Made by a program: the position numbers and the translations under genes. Below the pieces are notes generated by a model, which was not told the DNA's origin, did not search any database, and was given only the letters and a program-made list of their open reading frames with translations. A stretch of DNA of 64,000 bases, taken from Micromonospora globbae (GTDB lineage: Bacteria > Actinomycetota > Actinomycetes > Mycobacteriales > Micromonosporaceae). Below are positions 53,697-62,008 of the stretch, one piece after another. The stretch covers positions 1 to 64,000 of the forward strand of contig NZ_RAQQ01000008.1 of assembly GCF_003610785.1 (NCBI RefSeq), written 5' to 3'. The stretch's first letter is position 1; every line of letters starts with the position of its first letter.

Positions 53697-54220
53697 CTGA
53701 CTCCTCCTCGTCGGGCCCGGTCGGCCGCGGCGGCGAGCTTCGAACGCGTACCGCCGCGCCAGATGTGGCAGATGGCCAGGGCCAGCGCGTCCGCGGCGTC
53801 GGCCGGCCGGGGCGGCTCGGGGAGCCGCAGCAGCCGGGTGACCATGGCCGTCATCTGCGCCTTGTCGGCCTGACCCGAGCCGGTCACGGCCGCCTTCACC
53901 TCGCTCGGCGTGTACGTCTGCACGGGCAGCCCGGCGCGCGCCCCGGCGAGCACGGCGATCCCGCTGGCCTGGGCGGTGCCCATCACGGTGCGGACGTTGT
54001 GCTGGCTGAACACACGCTCCACCGCCACGCTCTCCGGCCGGTGCTCGGCCACCAGCTCGGTCAGCGAGCGGTCCAGGTGCAGCAGGCGGACCGGCAGCTC
54101 GTCGGCCGGGTCGGTGTAGACCACGTAGTACGCGACCAGGGTGCAGGCACGGCCGGGCACACCCTCGACCACGCCGACCCCACACCGGGTCAGCCCGGGG
54201 TCGATGCCGAGCACGCGCAC
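53693..54220 (-). CDS. ruvC: Crossover junction endodeoxyribonuclease RuvC
   Basis: A 175-residue resolvase. [14 protein letters not shown] carries the first catalytic Asp (7); VAVERVF the Glu near 70; the C-terminal [13 protein letters not shown] the last acidic residues. GTG 54220 has GGAGGAGG upstream; a second GTG two codons later is possible. The first gene of the ruvCAB set. The 222-bp gap to the divergent SDR should hold both promoters; I cannot place them with confidence. Confidence 0.96.
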   Translation of the reverse strand: MRVLGIDPGLTRCGVGVVEGVPGRACTLVAYYVVYTDPADELPVRLLHLDRSLTELVAEHRPESVAVERVFSQHNVRTVMGTAQASGIAVLAGARAGLPVQTYTPSEVKAAVTGSGQADKAQMTAMVTRLLRLPEPPRPADAADALALAICHIWRGGTRSKLAAAADRARRGGVR

Positions 54221-54442
54221 GCCGCCTCCTCCCCCAACCGTCGGCAGTACGTGTGTTCGACACCCTACCGATGCCCGGTGACACCCTCCCCACGGGACAC
54301 GCCGGGACGCCTCCGTCCACCGACATCGCCTCCCGCCGGCGGACCGGCCCGACGAAGTGCCGTGCTCCCACACACCCTGGGGGTCGAGTATGTGTCACCG
54401 CCCCATGTGCGCCCGGCCACACAGCTCGTAACTTTGTGCGCC

Positions 54443-55225
54443 ATGACGGCAGAACCCGTGGCGGTCCCCCACGTCGTGAACGTCGACCTCACCGGTCGGA
54501 CCGCCCTGGTCACCGGGGGTGGCGGTGGCATCGGCCGGGCCTGCGCCCTGCGGCTGGCGGCGGCCGGAGCGGCCGTCCTCGTGGTGGACCGCAACGTCGA
54601 GGCGGCCAAGGCGGTGGCCGCCGAGACCGGCGGCCGGGCCGAGGGCGTCGACCTGGCCGACGCCGAGGCGGTGGACCGGATCGACACGGACGTGGACATC
54701 GTGGTGAACAACGCCGGGTTGCAGCACGTCGCCGCGGTGCCGGACTTCCCCGCCGAACGGTTCGCCTACCTGCACCGGGTCATGGTGGAGGCGCCGTTCC
54801 TGATCATCCGGCGGGCACTGCCGCACATGTACGCCCGCGGCTGGGGCCGGATCGTCAACATCTCCTCGGTGCACGGGCTGCGCGCCTCGCCGTACAAGTC
54901 CGCGTACGTCTCCGCCAAGCACGCCCTCGAAGGGCTGTCGAAGGTGGTCGCGATGGAGGGCGCCGCCCACGGTGTCACCGCCAACTGCATCAACCCGGCG
55001 TACGTGCGCACCGCCCTCGTGGAGAGCCAGATCGCCGACCAGGCGGCGACCCACGGCATCGCGGAGTCCGAGGTCGTCGAGAAGATCATGCTGGCCCGCG
55101 CGGCCATCAAGCGGCTGATCGAGCCGGAGGAGGTCGCCGAGCTGATGGCGTACCTCTGCTCCCCGCCGGCGGACTTCATCACCGGCGCGTCGATCGCCCT
55201 CGACGGGGGCTGGACGGCGAGCTAG
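54443..55225 (+). CDS. SDR, 3-hydroxybutyrate dehydrogenase-type
   Basis: A 260-residue classical SDR. It has TALVTGGGGGIGRACALRL (cofactor loop TGxxxGIG), VVNNAGLQHVAAVPDFP, the catalytic Ser of NISSVHGL, YVSAKHAL (YxxxK) and the C-terminal GASIALDGGWTA. The NNAGLQHVAPV... and PYKSAYVSAKHA stretches match D-beta-hydroxybutyrate dehydrogenases, which oxidise 3-hydroxybutyrate to acetoacetate with NAD. ATG 54443. The next gene, a GAF-PucR regulator, starts at most 15 bp further and probably belongs to the same transcript. Confidence 0.85.
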   Translation: MTAEPVAVPHVVNVDLTGRTALVTGGGGGIGRACALRLAAAGAAVLVVDRNVEAAKAVAAETGGRAEGVDLADAEAVDRIDTDVDIVVNNAGLQHVAAVPDFPAERFAYLHRVMVEAPFLIIRRALPHMYARGWGRIVNISSVHGLRASPYKSAYVSAKHALEGLSKVVAMEGAAHGVTANCINPAYVRTALVESQIADQAATHGIAESEVVEKIMLARAAIKRLIEPEEVAELMAYLCSPPADFITGASIALDGGWTAS

Positions 55226-55239
55226 TGGCCCCGCGCACA

Positions 55240-57159
55240 ATGGGCGTCGTGTCCTCGCCGGTGGAGTTCCTCGAACTGCTCGCCCGGGAGGCGGCCGCGG
55301 TCGAGTTCGAGGGACCGCTCGTCGCCGCCCGCGCCGCCGGCCTCCCCGCCGACCAGCTCGCCGAGCTGGAACAGGCGAAGACGGTGGCGCTGCGGGTCCG
55401 CGCGCTGCTGGAACGCCGGCGCCGCCGGGAGATCGAGCTGTCCGGGCTGTACGACACGGCCAGCGACCTGGCGGGCCTGCGCGACCTGGACGACGTGCTG
55501 CGGGCCATCGTGCACCGGGCGCGGAACCTGCTCGGCGCCGACGTGGCGTACATGACCCTCAACGACGACGAGCGCGGCGACACGTACATGCGCGTCACCG
55601 ACGGCTCCGTCTCCGCCCGCTTCCAACGGCTGCGGCTGCCGATGGGCGCCGGGCTCGGCGGGCTCGTGGCCCAGTCCGGCGCGCCGTACGTGACGGCGAA
55701 CTACGCCGAGGACGAGCGCTTCCACCACACCGGTGAGATCGACGCGGGCGTACGCGAGGAGGGGCTCGTCGCCATCCTCGGGGTGCCGCTGCGGCTCGGC
55801 TCCACGTCGATCGGCGTCCTCTACGCGGCCAACCGCTCCGCGCGGCCGTTCGCCCGGGAGGAGGTGGCCCTGCTGGTCTCGCTGGCCGCCCACGCGGCGG
55901 TGGCGATCGACACGGCGCGGCTGCTCACGGAGACCCGCTCGGCGCTGGCCGAGCTGTCGGCCGCCAACACCACGATCCGCGCCCACAGCAGCTCGGTGGA
56001 GCGGGCGGCGTCCGCCCACGACCGGATGACCGCCCTGGTGCTGCGGGGCGGCGGGGTGGAGGACGTGGCCGCCGCGGTGACCGACGTGCTCGGCGGGGCG
56101 CTGCTCGCGCTGGACGCCGAGGGGCGGTTGCTGGCCCGCGTCGGCGAGATAGAGGAGCCGGACCGGGCGGACATCGTCGAGGCGGTGGCCGCGTCCCGCA
56201 CCGAGGGGCGCAGCGTGCGGCGGGGGTCGCTCTGGTACGCGGCCGTCGTGGCCGGCGCGGAGAACCTGGGCGCGCTGGTGCTGCGCCCCGACGAGGAGCT
56301 GGTTGACGCCGACCAGCGGATCCTGGAGCGGGCCGCCCTGGTGACGGCGCTGCTGCTGCTGTTCCGCCGTACGGTCGCCGAGGCCGAAGGGAGGGTACGC
56401 GGCGAGCTGCTCGACGACCTCATCGCCCGGCCGCTGCGCGACGCCGACGCCCTGCGCAGCCGCGCCCGCCGTCTCGGCGTGGACCTCGACGCACCGCACG
56501 TGCTCGTGGCGGTCGGCGACGACGCGATCGCCGCGACCGGCTCGGCCCGGCAGCGGGTGCTCTCCTGGGCCACCACGTACGCCTCGACCCGCGGCGGGCT
56601 CGCCGCGGCCCGCGACGGCCGCGTGGTGCTCATGCTCCCCGGCCAGGACGCCGGCGCCAGCGCCCGCGCGGTGGCCCGGGACCTGTCCCGGGTGACCGGC
56701 CGGCCGGTGACCGCCGGGGCGAGCGGCCCGTCGACCGGGCCCGCGTCGCTGGCGGTGGCGTTCCACGAGGCGAACCGCTGCCTCACGGCGCTCGGCGCGC
56801 TCGGCCGGGCCGGCGAGGGCGCCAGCACGGCCGAGCTGGGCTTCGTCGGGCTGCTGCTCGGCGCGGTCGGCGACGGCGGCGACCGGGACGTGGAGCGGTT
56901 CCTCACCACCACCGTCGGACCGGTGATCGACTACGACGCGCGGCGCGGTACCGCGCTGGTCCGGACGCTGGAGGCCTACTTCGGTGTGGGCGGCAGCCTG
57001 GCCCGCGCCGCCGAGCAGCTGCACGTCCACGTGAACACCGTGACGCAGCGGCTGGAGCGGGTCGGGCAGCTGCTCGGTGCCGACTGGCAGAAGCCCGAGC
57101 GGGCGCTGGAGGTACAGCTCGCGCTGCGCCTGCACCGCCTGCGCTCCCCCGCCCGCTGA
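55240..57159 (+). CDS. GAF domain and PucR-type helix-turn-helix regulator
   Basis: A 639-residue transcription factor. The first ~60 residues are a helical region, followed by a GAF domain (about 65-240; DVLRAIVHRARNLLGADVAYMTLND ... VGVPLRLGSTSIGVLYAANRSARPF region). A second ligand or linker region follows, with the CdaR/PucR C-terminal part and a final helix-turn-helix LARAAEQLHVHVNTVTQRLERVGQLLG. It probably senses a small molecule and controls the hydroxybutyrate dehydrogenase in front of it. ATG 55240 is preferred; GTG 55225 overlapping the SDR stop also opens the frame. Confidence 0.85.
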   Translation: MGVVSSPVEFLELLAREAAAVEFEGPLVAARAAGLPADQLAELEQAKTVALRVRALLERRRRREIELSGLYDTASDLAGLRDLDDVLRAIVHRARNLLGADVAYMTLNDDERGDTYMRVTDGSVSARFQRLRLPMGAGLGGLVAQSGAPYVTANYAEDERFHHTGEIDAGVREEGLVAILGVPLRLGSTSIGVLYAANRSARPFAREEVALLVSLAAHAAVAIDTARLLTETRSALAELSAANTTIRAHSSSVERAASAHDRMTALVLRGGGVEDVAAAVTDVLGGALLALDAEGRLLARVGEIEEPDRADIVEAVAASRTEGRSVRRGSLWYAAVVAGAENLGALVLRPDEELVDADQRILERAALVTALLLLFRRTVAEAEGRVRGELLDDLIARPLRDADALRSRARRLGVDLDAPHVLVAVGDDAIAATGSARQRVLSWATTYASTRGGLAAARDGRVVLMLPGQDAGASARAVARDLSRVTGRPVTAGASGPSTGPASLAVAFHEANRCLTALGALGRAGEGASTAELGFVGLLLGAVGDGGDRDVERFLTTTVGPVIDYDARRGTALVRTLEAYFGVGGSLARAAEQLHVHVNTVTQRLERVGQLLGADWQKPERALEVQLALRLHRLRSPAR

Positions 57160-57219
57160 GGGCCGCGACGGGCCGTCGCCGGGGCCCGCTGAGGGCCGCG
57201 AAGGGCCGTCGCCGGGCTC
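57154..57219. repeat. 33-bp tandem duplication across the regulator stop codon
   Basis: CGCTGAGGGCCGCGA(C/A)GGGCCGTCGCCGGG starts at 57154 and again at 57187. The first copy contains the TGA stop of the PucR-type gene, the second repeats it. Probably a slippage product. Confidence 0.8.
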
Positions 57220-57254
57220 GCCGCCGCCCCGCCGGGTCAGCCGGACGCGGTCGG

Positions 57255-57863
57255 TCAGCGGGCTCGGATGCCCTCCAGGACCGCGTCGACCACTCGCTCC
57301 GGCAGCACCGTGTCGTCCAGTTCGGGATGCCAGCGCAGCACCCGCTGGATCAGCATCGGGCCGGTCAGCAACGCGAGGGCCAGCTCGATGTCGAGGTCGG
57401 CGCGAAGCTCGCCGGTGCGTACACCCCGGTGCAGCACCTCCCGCAGCCGCGCCCGCCGGGGCTCGATGACGCCCTGGTAGAGCTCGTAGCGGTCCCGCGT
57501 GCGGTTCACCTCGGGCAGCAGGCAGGGCATGATCTTCTCGGCGCGCGGGTCGGCGTTGCGGCCCACCGTGCCGAGGAGCAGCACCAGGTCGTCGCGGACG
57601 GAGCGGCCGGCCGGCTCCGGTGGGACGCCCTTGAGGATGCTCAGGGCGTCCCGCAGGAGGGCGTCCTTGCCCGGCCAGCGGCGGTAGATCGTCGCCTTGC
57701 CCACGCCGGCGCGGCTGGCGATCGCCTCGATCGAGAGCGCCTCGACGGTGGTGCCCTCGGCGAGCAGGTCGAGGGTGGCATCGATGATCGCCTCGTCGGC
57801 GCGGGTGCTCCGCGGCCGACCGGGCGACCGCGGAGCATCGGCGTGGGACGTCATGTCGGACAT
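57255..57863 (-). CDS. TetR-family repressor of the efflux pump
   Basis: A 202-residue TetR protein. The N-terminal helix-turn-helix is in ALSIEAIASRAGVGKATIYRRWPGKDALL (about 43-71), and the rest is a helical ligand-binding domain of the AcrR/TetR_C type. ATG 57863 is 11 nt after the efflux pump stop, so it is the second gene of the operon; ATG 57854 is an alternative. A perfect palindrome upstream of the pump gene is its likely operator. Expressing the repressor with its target gives negative feedback. Confidence 0.88.
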   Translation of the reverse strand: MSDMTSHADAPRSPGRPRSTRADEAIIDATLDLLAEGTTVEALSIEAIASRAGVGKATIYRRWPGKDALLRDALSILKGVPPEPAGRSVRDDLVLLLGTVGRNADPRAEKIMPCLLPEVNRTRDRYELYQGVIEPRRARLREVLHRGVRTGELRADLDIELALALLTGPMLIQRVLRWHPELDDTVLPERVVDAVLEGIRAR

Positions 57864-57874
57864 TGTCGCCGAAC

Positions 57875-59449
57875 CTAAGCGGTGCCGGCCAACTCCGGCT
57901 CGGCCGTCGTGACCTCCCGCACCGAGGTGGTCGCCCGTCCCGGCAGCCAGCGCAGCGCCACGACGATGCCGAGCGCAGCGACCAGCGCGGACAGCGCCGC
58001 GGCCCAGTGCATGGCGGTGACGAAGGAGTCGTTGGCCGCCGCGAGCAGCTTCGGCGCCGCCGGCCCGAGCTGGCCGGCCACGGCGTACGCGCCGGAGATG
58101 GACTCGTTCGCCGTGTCCCGCGCTCCCGCCGGCAGGCCGGTCAGGGCCGACCCGACGTCGGAGCGGTAGACGGCCGAGAGCACCGAGCCGAGCACCGCCA
58201 CGCCCAGCGCGCCCCCGACCTGCCGGATCGTGTTGCTGACCGCCGAGCCGACGCCGGCCTTCTCCCGGGGCAGCGCCGACATGATCGACTCCGTGGCCGG
58301 CGGCATGATGTTGGCCATGCCCACGCCCTGGATGAAGTAGAAGACCAGCACGATCCAGATCGGAGTCTGCGCGTCGACGAACGCGAACGCGCCGAGCGAG
58401 ACCACGGTCAACGCCAGCCCGACCGCCGCCACCGCCTTGCCGCCGTACCGCCGGACCATCGCCGCGCTGCGCGGCGCGAAGATCAGCTGGGCGCCGGCGA
58501 ACGGCAGGAAGAGCAGACCGGTCTCCAGCGGGCTGTAGCCGCGGACCAGTTGCAGGTAGAAGGAGCTGAAGAACAGCACGCCCATCGCCGCGAAGAAGAT
58601 CAGGCCGACGATGGCCACCGGCGCGGCGAACTGCGGCACCTTGAACAGCCGGACGTCCAGCGACGGGTGGTCGCTGCGCCGCTCGACCGCCACGAACCAG
58701 GCCAGCACCGCCAGGCCGCCCACGATCGCCGCCCACACCACCGGGCGACCGAAACCGTGCTCGCCGCCGTCGATGATGCCGTACGTCAACGCGACGAGGC
58801 CGACCACCGACAGCACCACGCCGAACACGTCGACACGGCCCGGGTTCGGGTCCCGCGACTCGGGCACCAGCAGGGCCACCAGGATCACGCCGAGCGCGAC
58901 GACCGGCACGTTGATGAGGAAGACCGAACCCCACCAGTAGCGCTCCAGCAGCGCACCACCGAGGACCGGGCCGATCGCCACGGCCAGGCCCACGGCGCCG
59001 GCCCAGACGCCGATCGCGCGCCCCCGCTCGCGCGGGTCGAAGACGTTCGAGATGATCGAGAGCGTCACCGGCATGATCGCCGCGCCGCCGATGCCCATGA
59101 GGGCGCGGGCGCCGATCAGCTGGGCCGGGCTCTGGGCGTACGCCGACAGCAGCGACGACAGGCCGAACAGCACGAGGCCGATCAGCAGGAACCGCTTGCG
59201 CCCGGCACGGTCGCCCAGCACGCCGAAGGTGAAGAGCAGTCCGGCGAAGACCAGGGTGTACGAGTTGATCGCCCACTCCAGCTCGCCCTGGCTGGCGCCC
59301 AGCCCGTGCACCGGGTCGGCGAGCGTCCGCAGCGCGACGTTCAGGATCGTGTTGTCGAGGACGACCACGAGGAGGCTGATCACCAGCACTCCCAGGATCG
59401 CCCACCTCCTCGGGTGGCCCGTGTTGTCGCGGATCTCCATGTCCGTCAT
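57875..59449 (-). CDS. MFS efflux transporter, DHA2 family (14 helices)
   Basis: A 524-residue drug:H+ antiporter. The N-terminal VVLDNTILNVALRTL is the DHA2 motif D1 (LDxTxxNVALP type); FTFGVLGDRAGRKRFLLIG is motif A; a motif C-like GxxxGPxxGG (AIGPVLGGALL) is present in helix 5. About 14 helices are spread through the sequence. It probably exports an antibiotic, dye or detergent-like compound. ATG 59449, with GGGGGGA just before it; ATG 59440 is a possible alternative. First gene of the pump-tetR operon. Confidence 0.9.
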   Translation of the reverse strand: MTDMEIRDNTGHPRRWAILGVLVISLLVVVLDNTILNVALRTLADPVHGLGASQGELEWAINSYTLVFAGLLFTFGVLGDRAGRKRFLLIGLVLFGLSSLLSAYAQSPAQLIGARALMGIGGAAIMPVTLSIISNVFDPRERGRAIGVWAGAVGLAVAIGPVLGGALLERYWWGSVFLINVPVVALGVILVALLVPESRDPNPGRVDVFGVVLSVVGLVALTYGIIDGGEHGFGRPVVWAAIVGGLAVLAWFVAVERRSDHPSLDVRLFKVPQFAAPVAIVGLIFFAAMGVLFFSSFYLQLVRGYSPLETGLLFLPFAGAQLIFAPRSAAMVRRYGGKAVAAVGLALTVVSLGAFAFVDAQTPIWIVLVFYFIQGVGMANIMPPATESIMSALPREKAGVGSAVSNTIRQVGGALGVAVLGSVLSAVYRSDVGSALTGLPAGARDTANESISGAYAVAGQLGPAAPKLLAAANDSFVTAMHWAAALSALVAALGIVVALRWLPGRATTSVREVTTAEPELAGTA

Positions 59450-59475
59450 TCCCCCCGGTTCCCCGACCGTGAAAT

Positions 59476-59549
59476 ACGATACGGGTCAGACTCGAAACTG
59501 CGGTCAGCCTACGACCGCGATTAACGATACGGAACAGGTCCGTATCGTT
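59476..59549 (-). promoter_or_regulatory. TetR operator: perfect palindrome plus a second half-site
   Basis: AACGATACGGA (59523-59533), ACAGG, TCCGTATCGTT (59539-59549) form a perfect 11-bp inverted repeat with a 5-bp spacer. ACGATACGG recurs once as a half-site at 59476-59484, where a -10 TATCGT read on the minus strand overlaps it. Both lie within 100 bp upstream of the pump start. Confidence 0.85.
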
Positions 59550-59670
59550 TGTGTCCGCCGTCACGCCTCCGCCCGGGGGAGGCAGCAGCCACGGCCGAAC
59601 GGGCGCCATGGGCTTTCGCGGGTCCACGGGGGTCGCGATGGCGCGAATCACGGTCGCCCCCCGCCCCGGT

Positions 59671-59725
59671 GATCATGAAGTTATTGCCCTCGTCGACGGC
59701 GTGTCGCGGCAATAACTTCATGATC
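59671..59725. repeat. Palindromic element C (55 bp)
   Basis: Perfect 18-bp arms: GATCATGAAGTTATTGCC (59671-59688) and its complement at 59708-59725, with a 19-bp GC-rich spacer. Flanks CCCCG and CGGGG extend the symmetry. It is far more AT-rich than its surroundings. Related to element B. Confidence 0.85.
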
Positions 59726-60165
59726 GACGGGGCTGGTGGACAGGGCCGTGTGGGCGGGGGCTGGCCGAAGACCGCGCGGAACGCGCGGAACGCGCGGAAC
59801 GCGCCTGCGGGCGGCCGGGTGATGTCGTAGACGACTCAGCTCTGAAGGAGCCGGCCAGCGCCAACGGACCTCGCAGGCGACCGATCGCCTGGTGTCCGGT
59901 TCTGAGTGGTTTGCGGTGTCAGCCGGTGGCCCTCTGGGTGGTTTGGGGTGTGGTCGGTGGCACCCTGGGGCCGGAATCGTGGGCGGGCCGGGGTCGTTGA
60001 ACACCCCTGACGGCCGAGGCAGCAGGCCCCCGGCCCCGGTGGCCCGCCGGCACAGGTGAGGTCCCGGGAATGATGGCCGGCCGCCGGCCGTTGAACACCG
60101 ATCCACGGCCCCGGTAGGGCGTCGCGTCACCCGGCCTCGCGCCGGGAATGACGACCGGCCCCGGG
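59726..60165. repeat. Gene-free repeat-rich stretch
   Basis: Within the 878-bp gap 59450-60327 this part holds, in order: three copies of GCGCGGAAC (9 bp, 59774-59800); a 32-bp tandem duplication (GTGGTTTGCGGTGT at 59906, GTGGTTTGGGGTGT at 59938); and three diverged copies of a unit around GGAAT...CGTTGAACAC (59973, 60067, 60145). No coding frame has support. Confidence 0.7.
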
Positions 60166-60241
60166 TCGTTGGACACGGACCCGGCCCGGTGCGGCACCCC
60201 CGCCCACCACGCGCCGCGGAACCCCGAGACTTTCCCCCCTT

Positions 60242-60302
60242 CGAGCACCCCCGTGTGCTCGTCCCCCGAGATCCACGCCCCGATCCCCCGAACGGGCGTG
60301 GA
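60242..60302 (+). promoter_or_regulatory. Two hairpins in the leader of the lysozyme-like gene
   Basis: CGAGCAC (60242-60248)/GTGCTCG (60255-60261) and TCCACGCCC (60272-60280)/GGGCGTGGA (60294-60302) are perfect stems 12 bp before the GAGGAG ribosome-binding site at 60314. This could be a regulatory leader, but no known riboswitch consensus is recognised. Confidence 0.4.
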
Positions 60303-60327
60303 CCTTCACCCCCGAGGAGCTTTCATC

Positions 60328-60924
60328 ATGAACACGATCCTGCGTAAGAGCGTGCTCGGTATCGCTGGTCTGGCGTTCGCCGGTGGCGTGGTCGGTGGCC
60401 CGATCGCGGCCCACACCAGCGGCCACCACGCGGTCGACGCGCGGCCGGTGGCGGTCGTGCAGGCGGACAAGCCGGGCGTGGACACGGCGAAGCTGATCCC
60501 GCACGGCACCCAGGGTGCGCAGTCGCGTATCGAGCTGAACGACGAGCAGGTCGCGAACGTCAAGGCGATCATCGCGGCGACGAAGAAGTCCGGTATGGAC
60601 GAGCGGGCGGCGGTCATCGCGATCGCGACGAGCCTGCAGGAGTCGAAGCTGGAGAACCTGGGCCACCTGGGTGACGCCAACGACCACGACTCGCTGGGCC
60701 TGTTCCAGCAGCGCCCGAGTTCGGGTTGGGGTACGCCGGAGCAGATCACCGATCCGGAGTACTCGACGATGGCGTTCCTGAAGGGTCTGAAGCAGGTCGA
60801 CGGCTGGCAGGACATGCCGCTGACCGACGCCGCGCAGACGGTGCAGGTGTCGGCCTACCCGGACGCCTACGCCCAGTGGGAGCAGCAGGCCGCCGACCTG
60901 GTCGCCCAGTACTGGAACAGCTGA
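60328..60924 (+). CDS. Secreted lysozyme-like (transglycosylase-fold) protein
   Basis: A 198-residue secreted protein. The signal peptide is LRKSVLGIAGLAFAGGVVGG (about 5-24). The C-terminal domain (75-198) reads AVIAIATSLQESKLENLGHLGD...HDSLGLFQQRPSSGWGTPEQITDPEYSTMAFL, a common actinobacterial SLT/lysozyme-like pattern; Glu in LQESKL is the likely catalytic residue. The role would be cell-wall remodelling. ATG 60328 has GAGGAG 8 bases upstream and a structured leader. Ends in a strong terminator shared with livM. Confidence 0.75.
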   Translation: MNTILRKSVLGIAGLAFAGGVVGGPIAAHTSGHHAVDARPVAVVQADKPGVDTAKLIPHGTQGAQSRIELNDEQVANVKAIIAATKKSGMDERAAVIAIATSLQESKLENLGHLGDANDHDSLGLFQQRPSSGWGTPEQITDPEYSTMAFLKGLKQVDGWQDMPLTDAAQTVQVSAYPDAYAQWEQQAADLVAQYWNS

Positions 60925-60931
60925 CAACGAC

Positions 60932-60967
60932 ACGATGGCCGGCACCCCTCGGGGTGCCGGCCATCGT
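60932..60967. terminator. Bidirectional hairpin terminator
   Basis: ACGATGGCCGGCACCCC (60932-60948) pairs perfectly with GGGGTGCCGGCCATCGT (60951-60967). It lies 8 bp after the lysozyme-like gene stop and 25 bp beyond the stop of convergent livM. Confidence 0.85.
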
Positions 60968-60991
60968 CGTGTCCACCGACCGCCGCCAACC

Positions 60992-62008
60992 TCACCGTTT
61001 CCGGGACGTCCACCAGCGTCGGGCCAGCGCCTCGGCGCTGCCCCAGATGCCACGCCGGAACAGCAGCACGACGAGGACGAAGATCCCGCCGGTGACCAGG
61101 CCGATCGCCTCGAAGTTCGAGAACGACAGCCAGTCCTCCAGGCGTACGACGAGGGCCGCGCCGAGCACCCCGCCCCAGAGCGTGCCGATCCCGCCGAGCA
61201 CCACGACGACGACGGCCTTGCCGGACGTGGTCCAGTGCAGCACGTCGAGGGAGACGAAGCGGTGCCCCACGGCGAACAGCCCGCCGCCGAGCCCGGCGAT
61301 GAACCCGGACAGCACGAACGCGGTGAGCTTGTAGCGGTGGACCGGGTAGCCGAGCGCCCGGGCCCGCGCCGGGTTGTCGCGGATGCCGACGAGCACCCGC
61401 CCGAACGGCGAGTGCACGATCCGCCAGGCGGCGGCGAGGCCGAGCAGCACGATCGGCAGCATCGCGTAGTAGAAGTAGTAGTCGTCGGAGAGGTCCAGGC
61501 CGAAGAGGGACCGCGGCACGCCCTGCAGGCCGTTCTCGCCGCGGGTGACCGAGCGCCACTCGTTGGCCACGTAGTAGACCATCTGCGCGAACGCCAGCGT
61601 GACCATGGCGAAGTAGATGCCGGTGCGCTTCACGGCCAGGTAGCCGATCGGCACGGCGAGCACCGCGGCGGCGAGCGCCCCGGCCAGGACGGCCGCCGGG
61701 AACGGCAGGCCGGCGTGGATCGCGACGAGCCCGGTGACGTACGCCGAGGCGCCCCAGAAGGCGGCGTGGCCGAAGGACATCAGCCCGGTGAAGCCGAGCA
61801 GCAGGTCCACGGCGACGGCGAAGAGCGCCCAGCAGAGGATGTCCACGGCCACCGCCGGGTAGAGCCCGTTGGGCAGCCAGAGCGCGGCGATCAGGCCGGC
61901 GGCGAGCAGCGCGTACCGGACCCAGCCGGGCGCGCGGGCCACGGTGAGCAGGCCGGACGGCGGTGCCGGGCGGGTGGCGTCGGCCGGGGTGTCGACGGTG
62001 CTGGTCAT
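60992..62008 (-). CDS. livM: Branched-chain amino-acid ABC transporter permease LivM
   Basis: A 338-residue permease with eight or so helices. GFTGLMSFGHAAFWGASAY is the LivM signature near the second helix, and the ATPase-contact loop is GIRDNPARARALGYPVHRYKLTAFVLSG (EAA-like, about 220-245). It partners LivH. The start codon overlaps the livH stop by 4 nt. Followed by a bidirectional terminator; no ATPase genes (livG, livF) follow. Confidence 0.9.
   Translation of the reverse strand: MTSTVDTPADATRPAPPSGLLTVARAPGWVRYALLAAGLIAALWLPNGLYPAVAVDILCWALFAVAVDLLLGFTGLMSFGHAAFWGASAYVTGLVAIHAGLPFPAAVLAGALAAAVLAVPIGYLAVKRTGIYFAMVTLAFAQMVYYVANEWRSVTRGENGLQGVPRSLFGLDLSDDYYFYYAMLPIVLLGLAAAWRIVHSPFGRVLVGIRDNPARARALGYPVHRYKLTAFVLSGFIAGLGGGLFAVGHRFVSLDVLHWTTSGKAVVVVVLGGIGTLWGGVLGAALVVRLEDWLSFSNFEAIGLVTGGIFVLVVLLFRRGIWGSAEALARRWWTSRKR

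Noticed and set aside
59681..60130. Minus-strand 149-codon frame in the repeat-rich gap
   Set aside because: Built from repeats, with no ribosome-binding site and no domain; composition is Arg/Pro-rich.
60166..60327. c-di-AMP (ydaO) riboswitch before the lysozyme-like gene
   Set aside because: This riboswitch is often found before actinobacterial cell-wall hydrolase genes, but I could not match its conserved core here; only two simple hairpins are supported.
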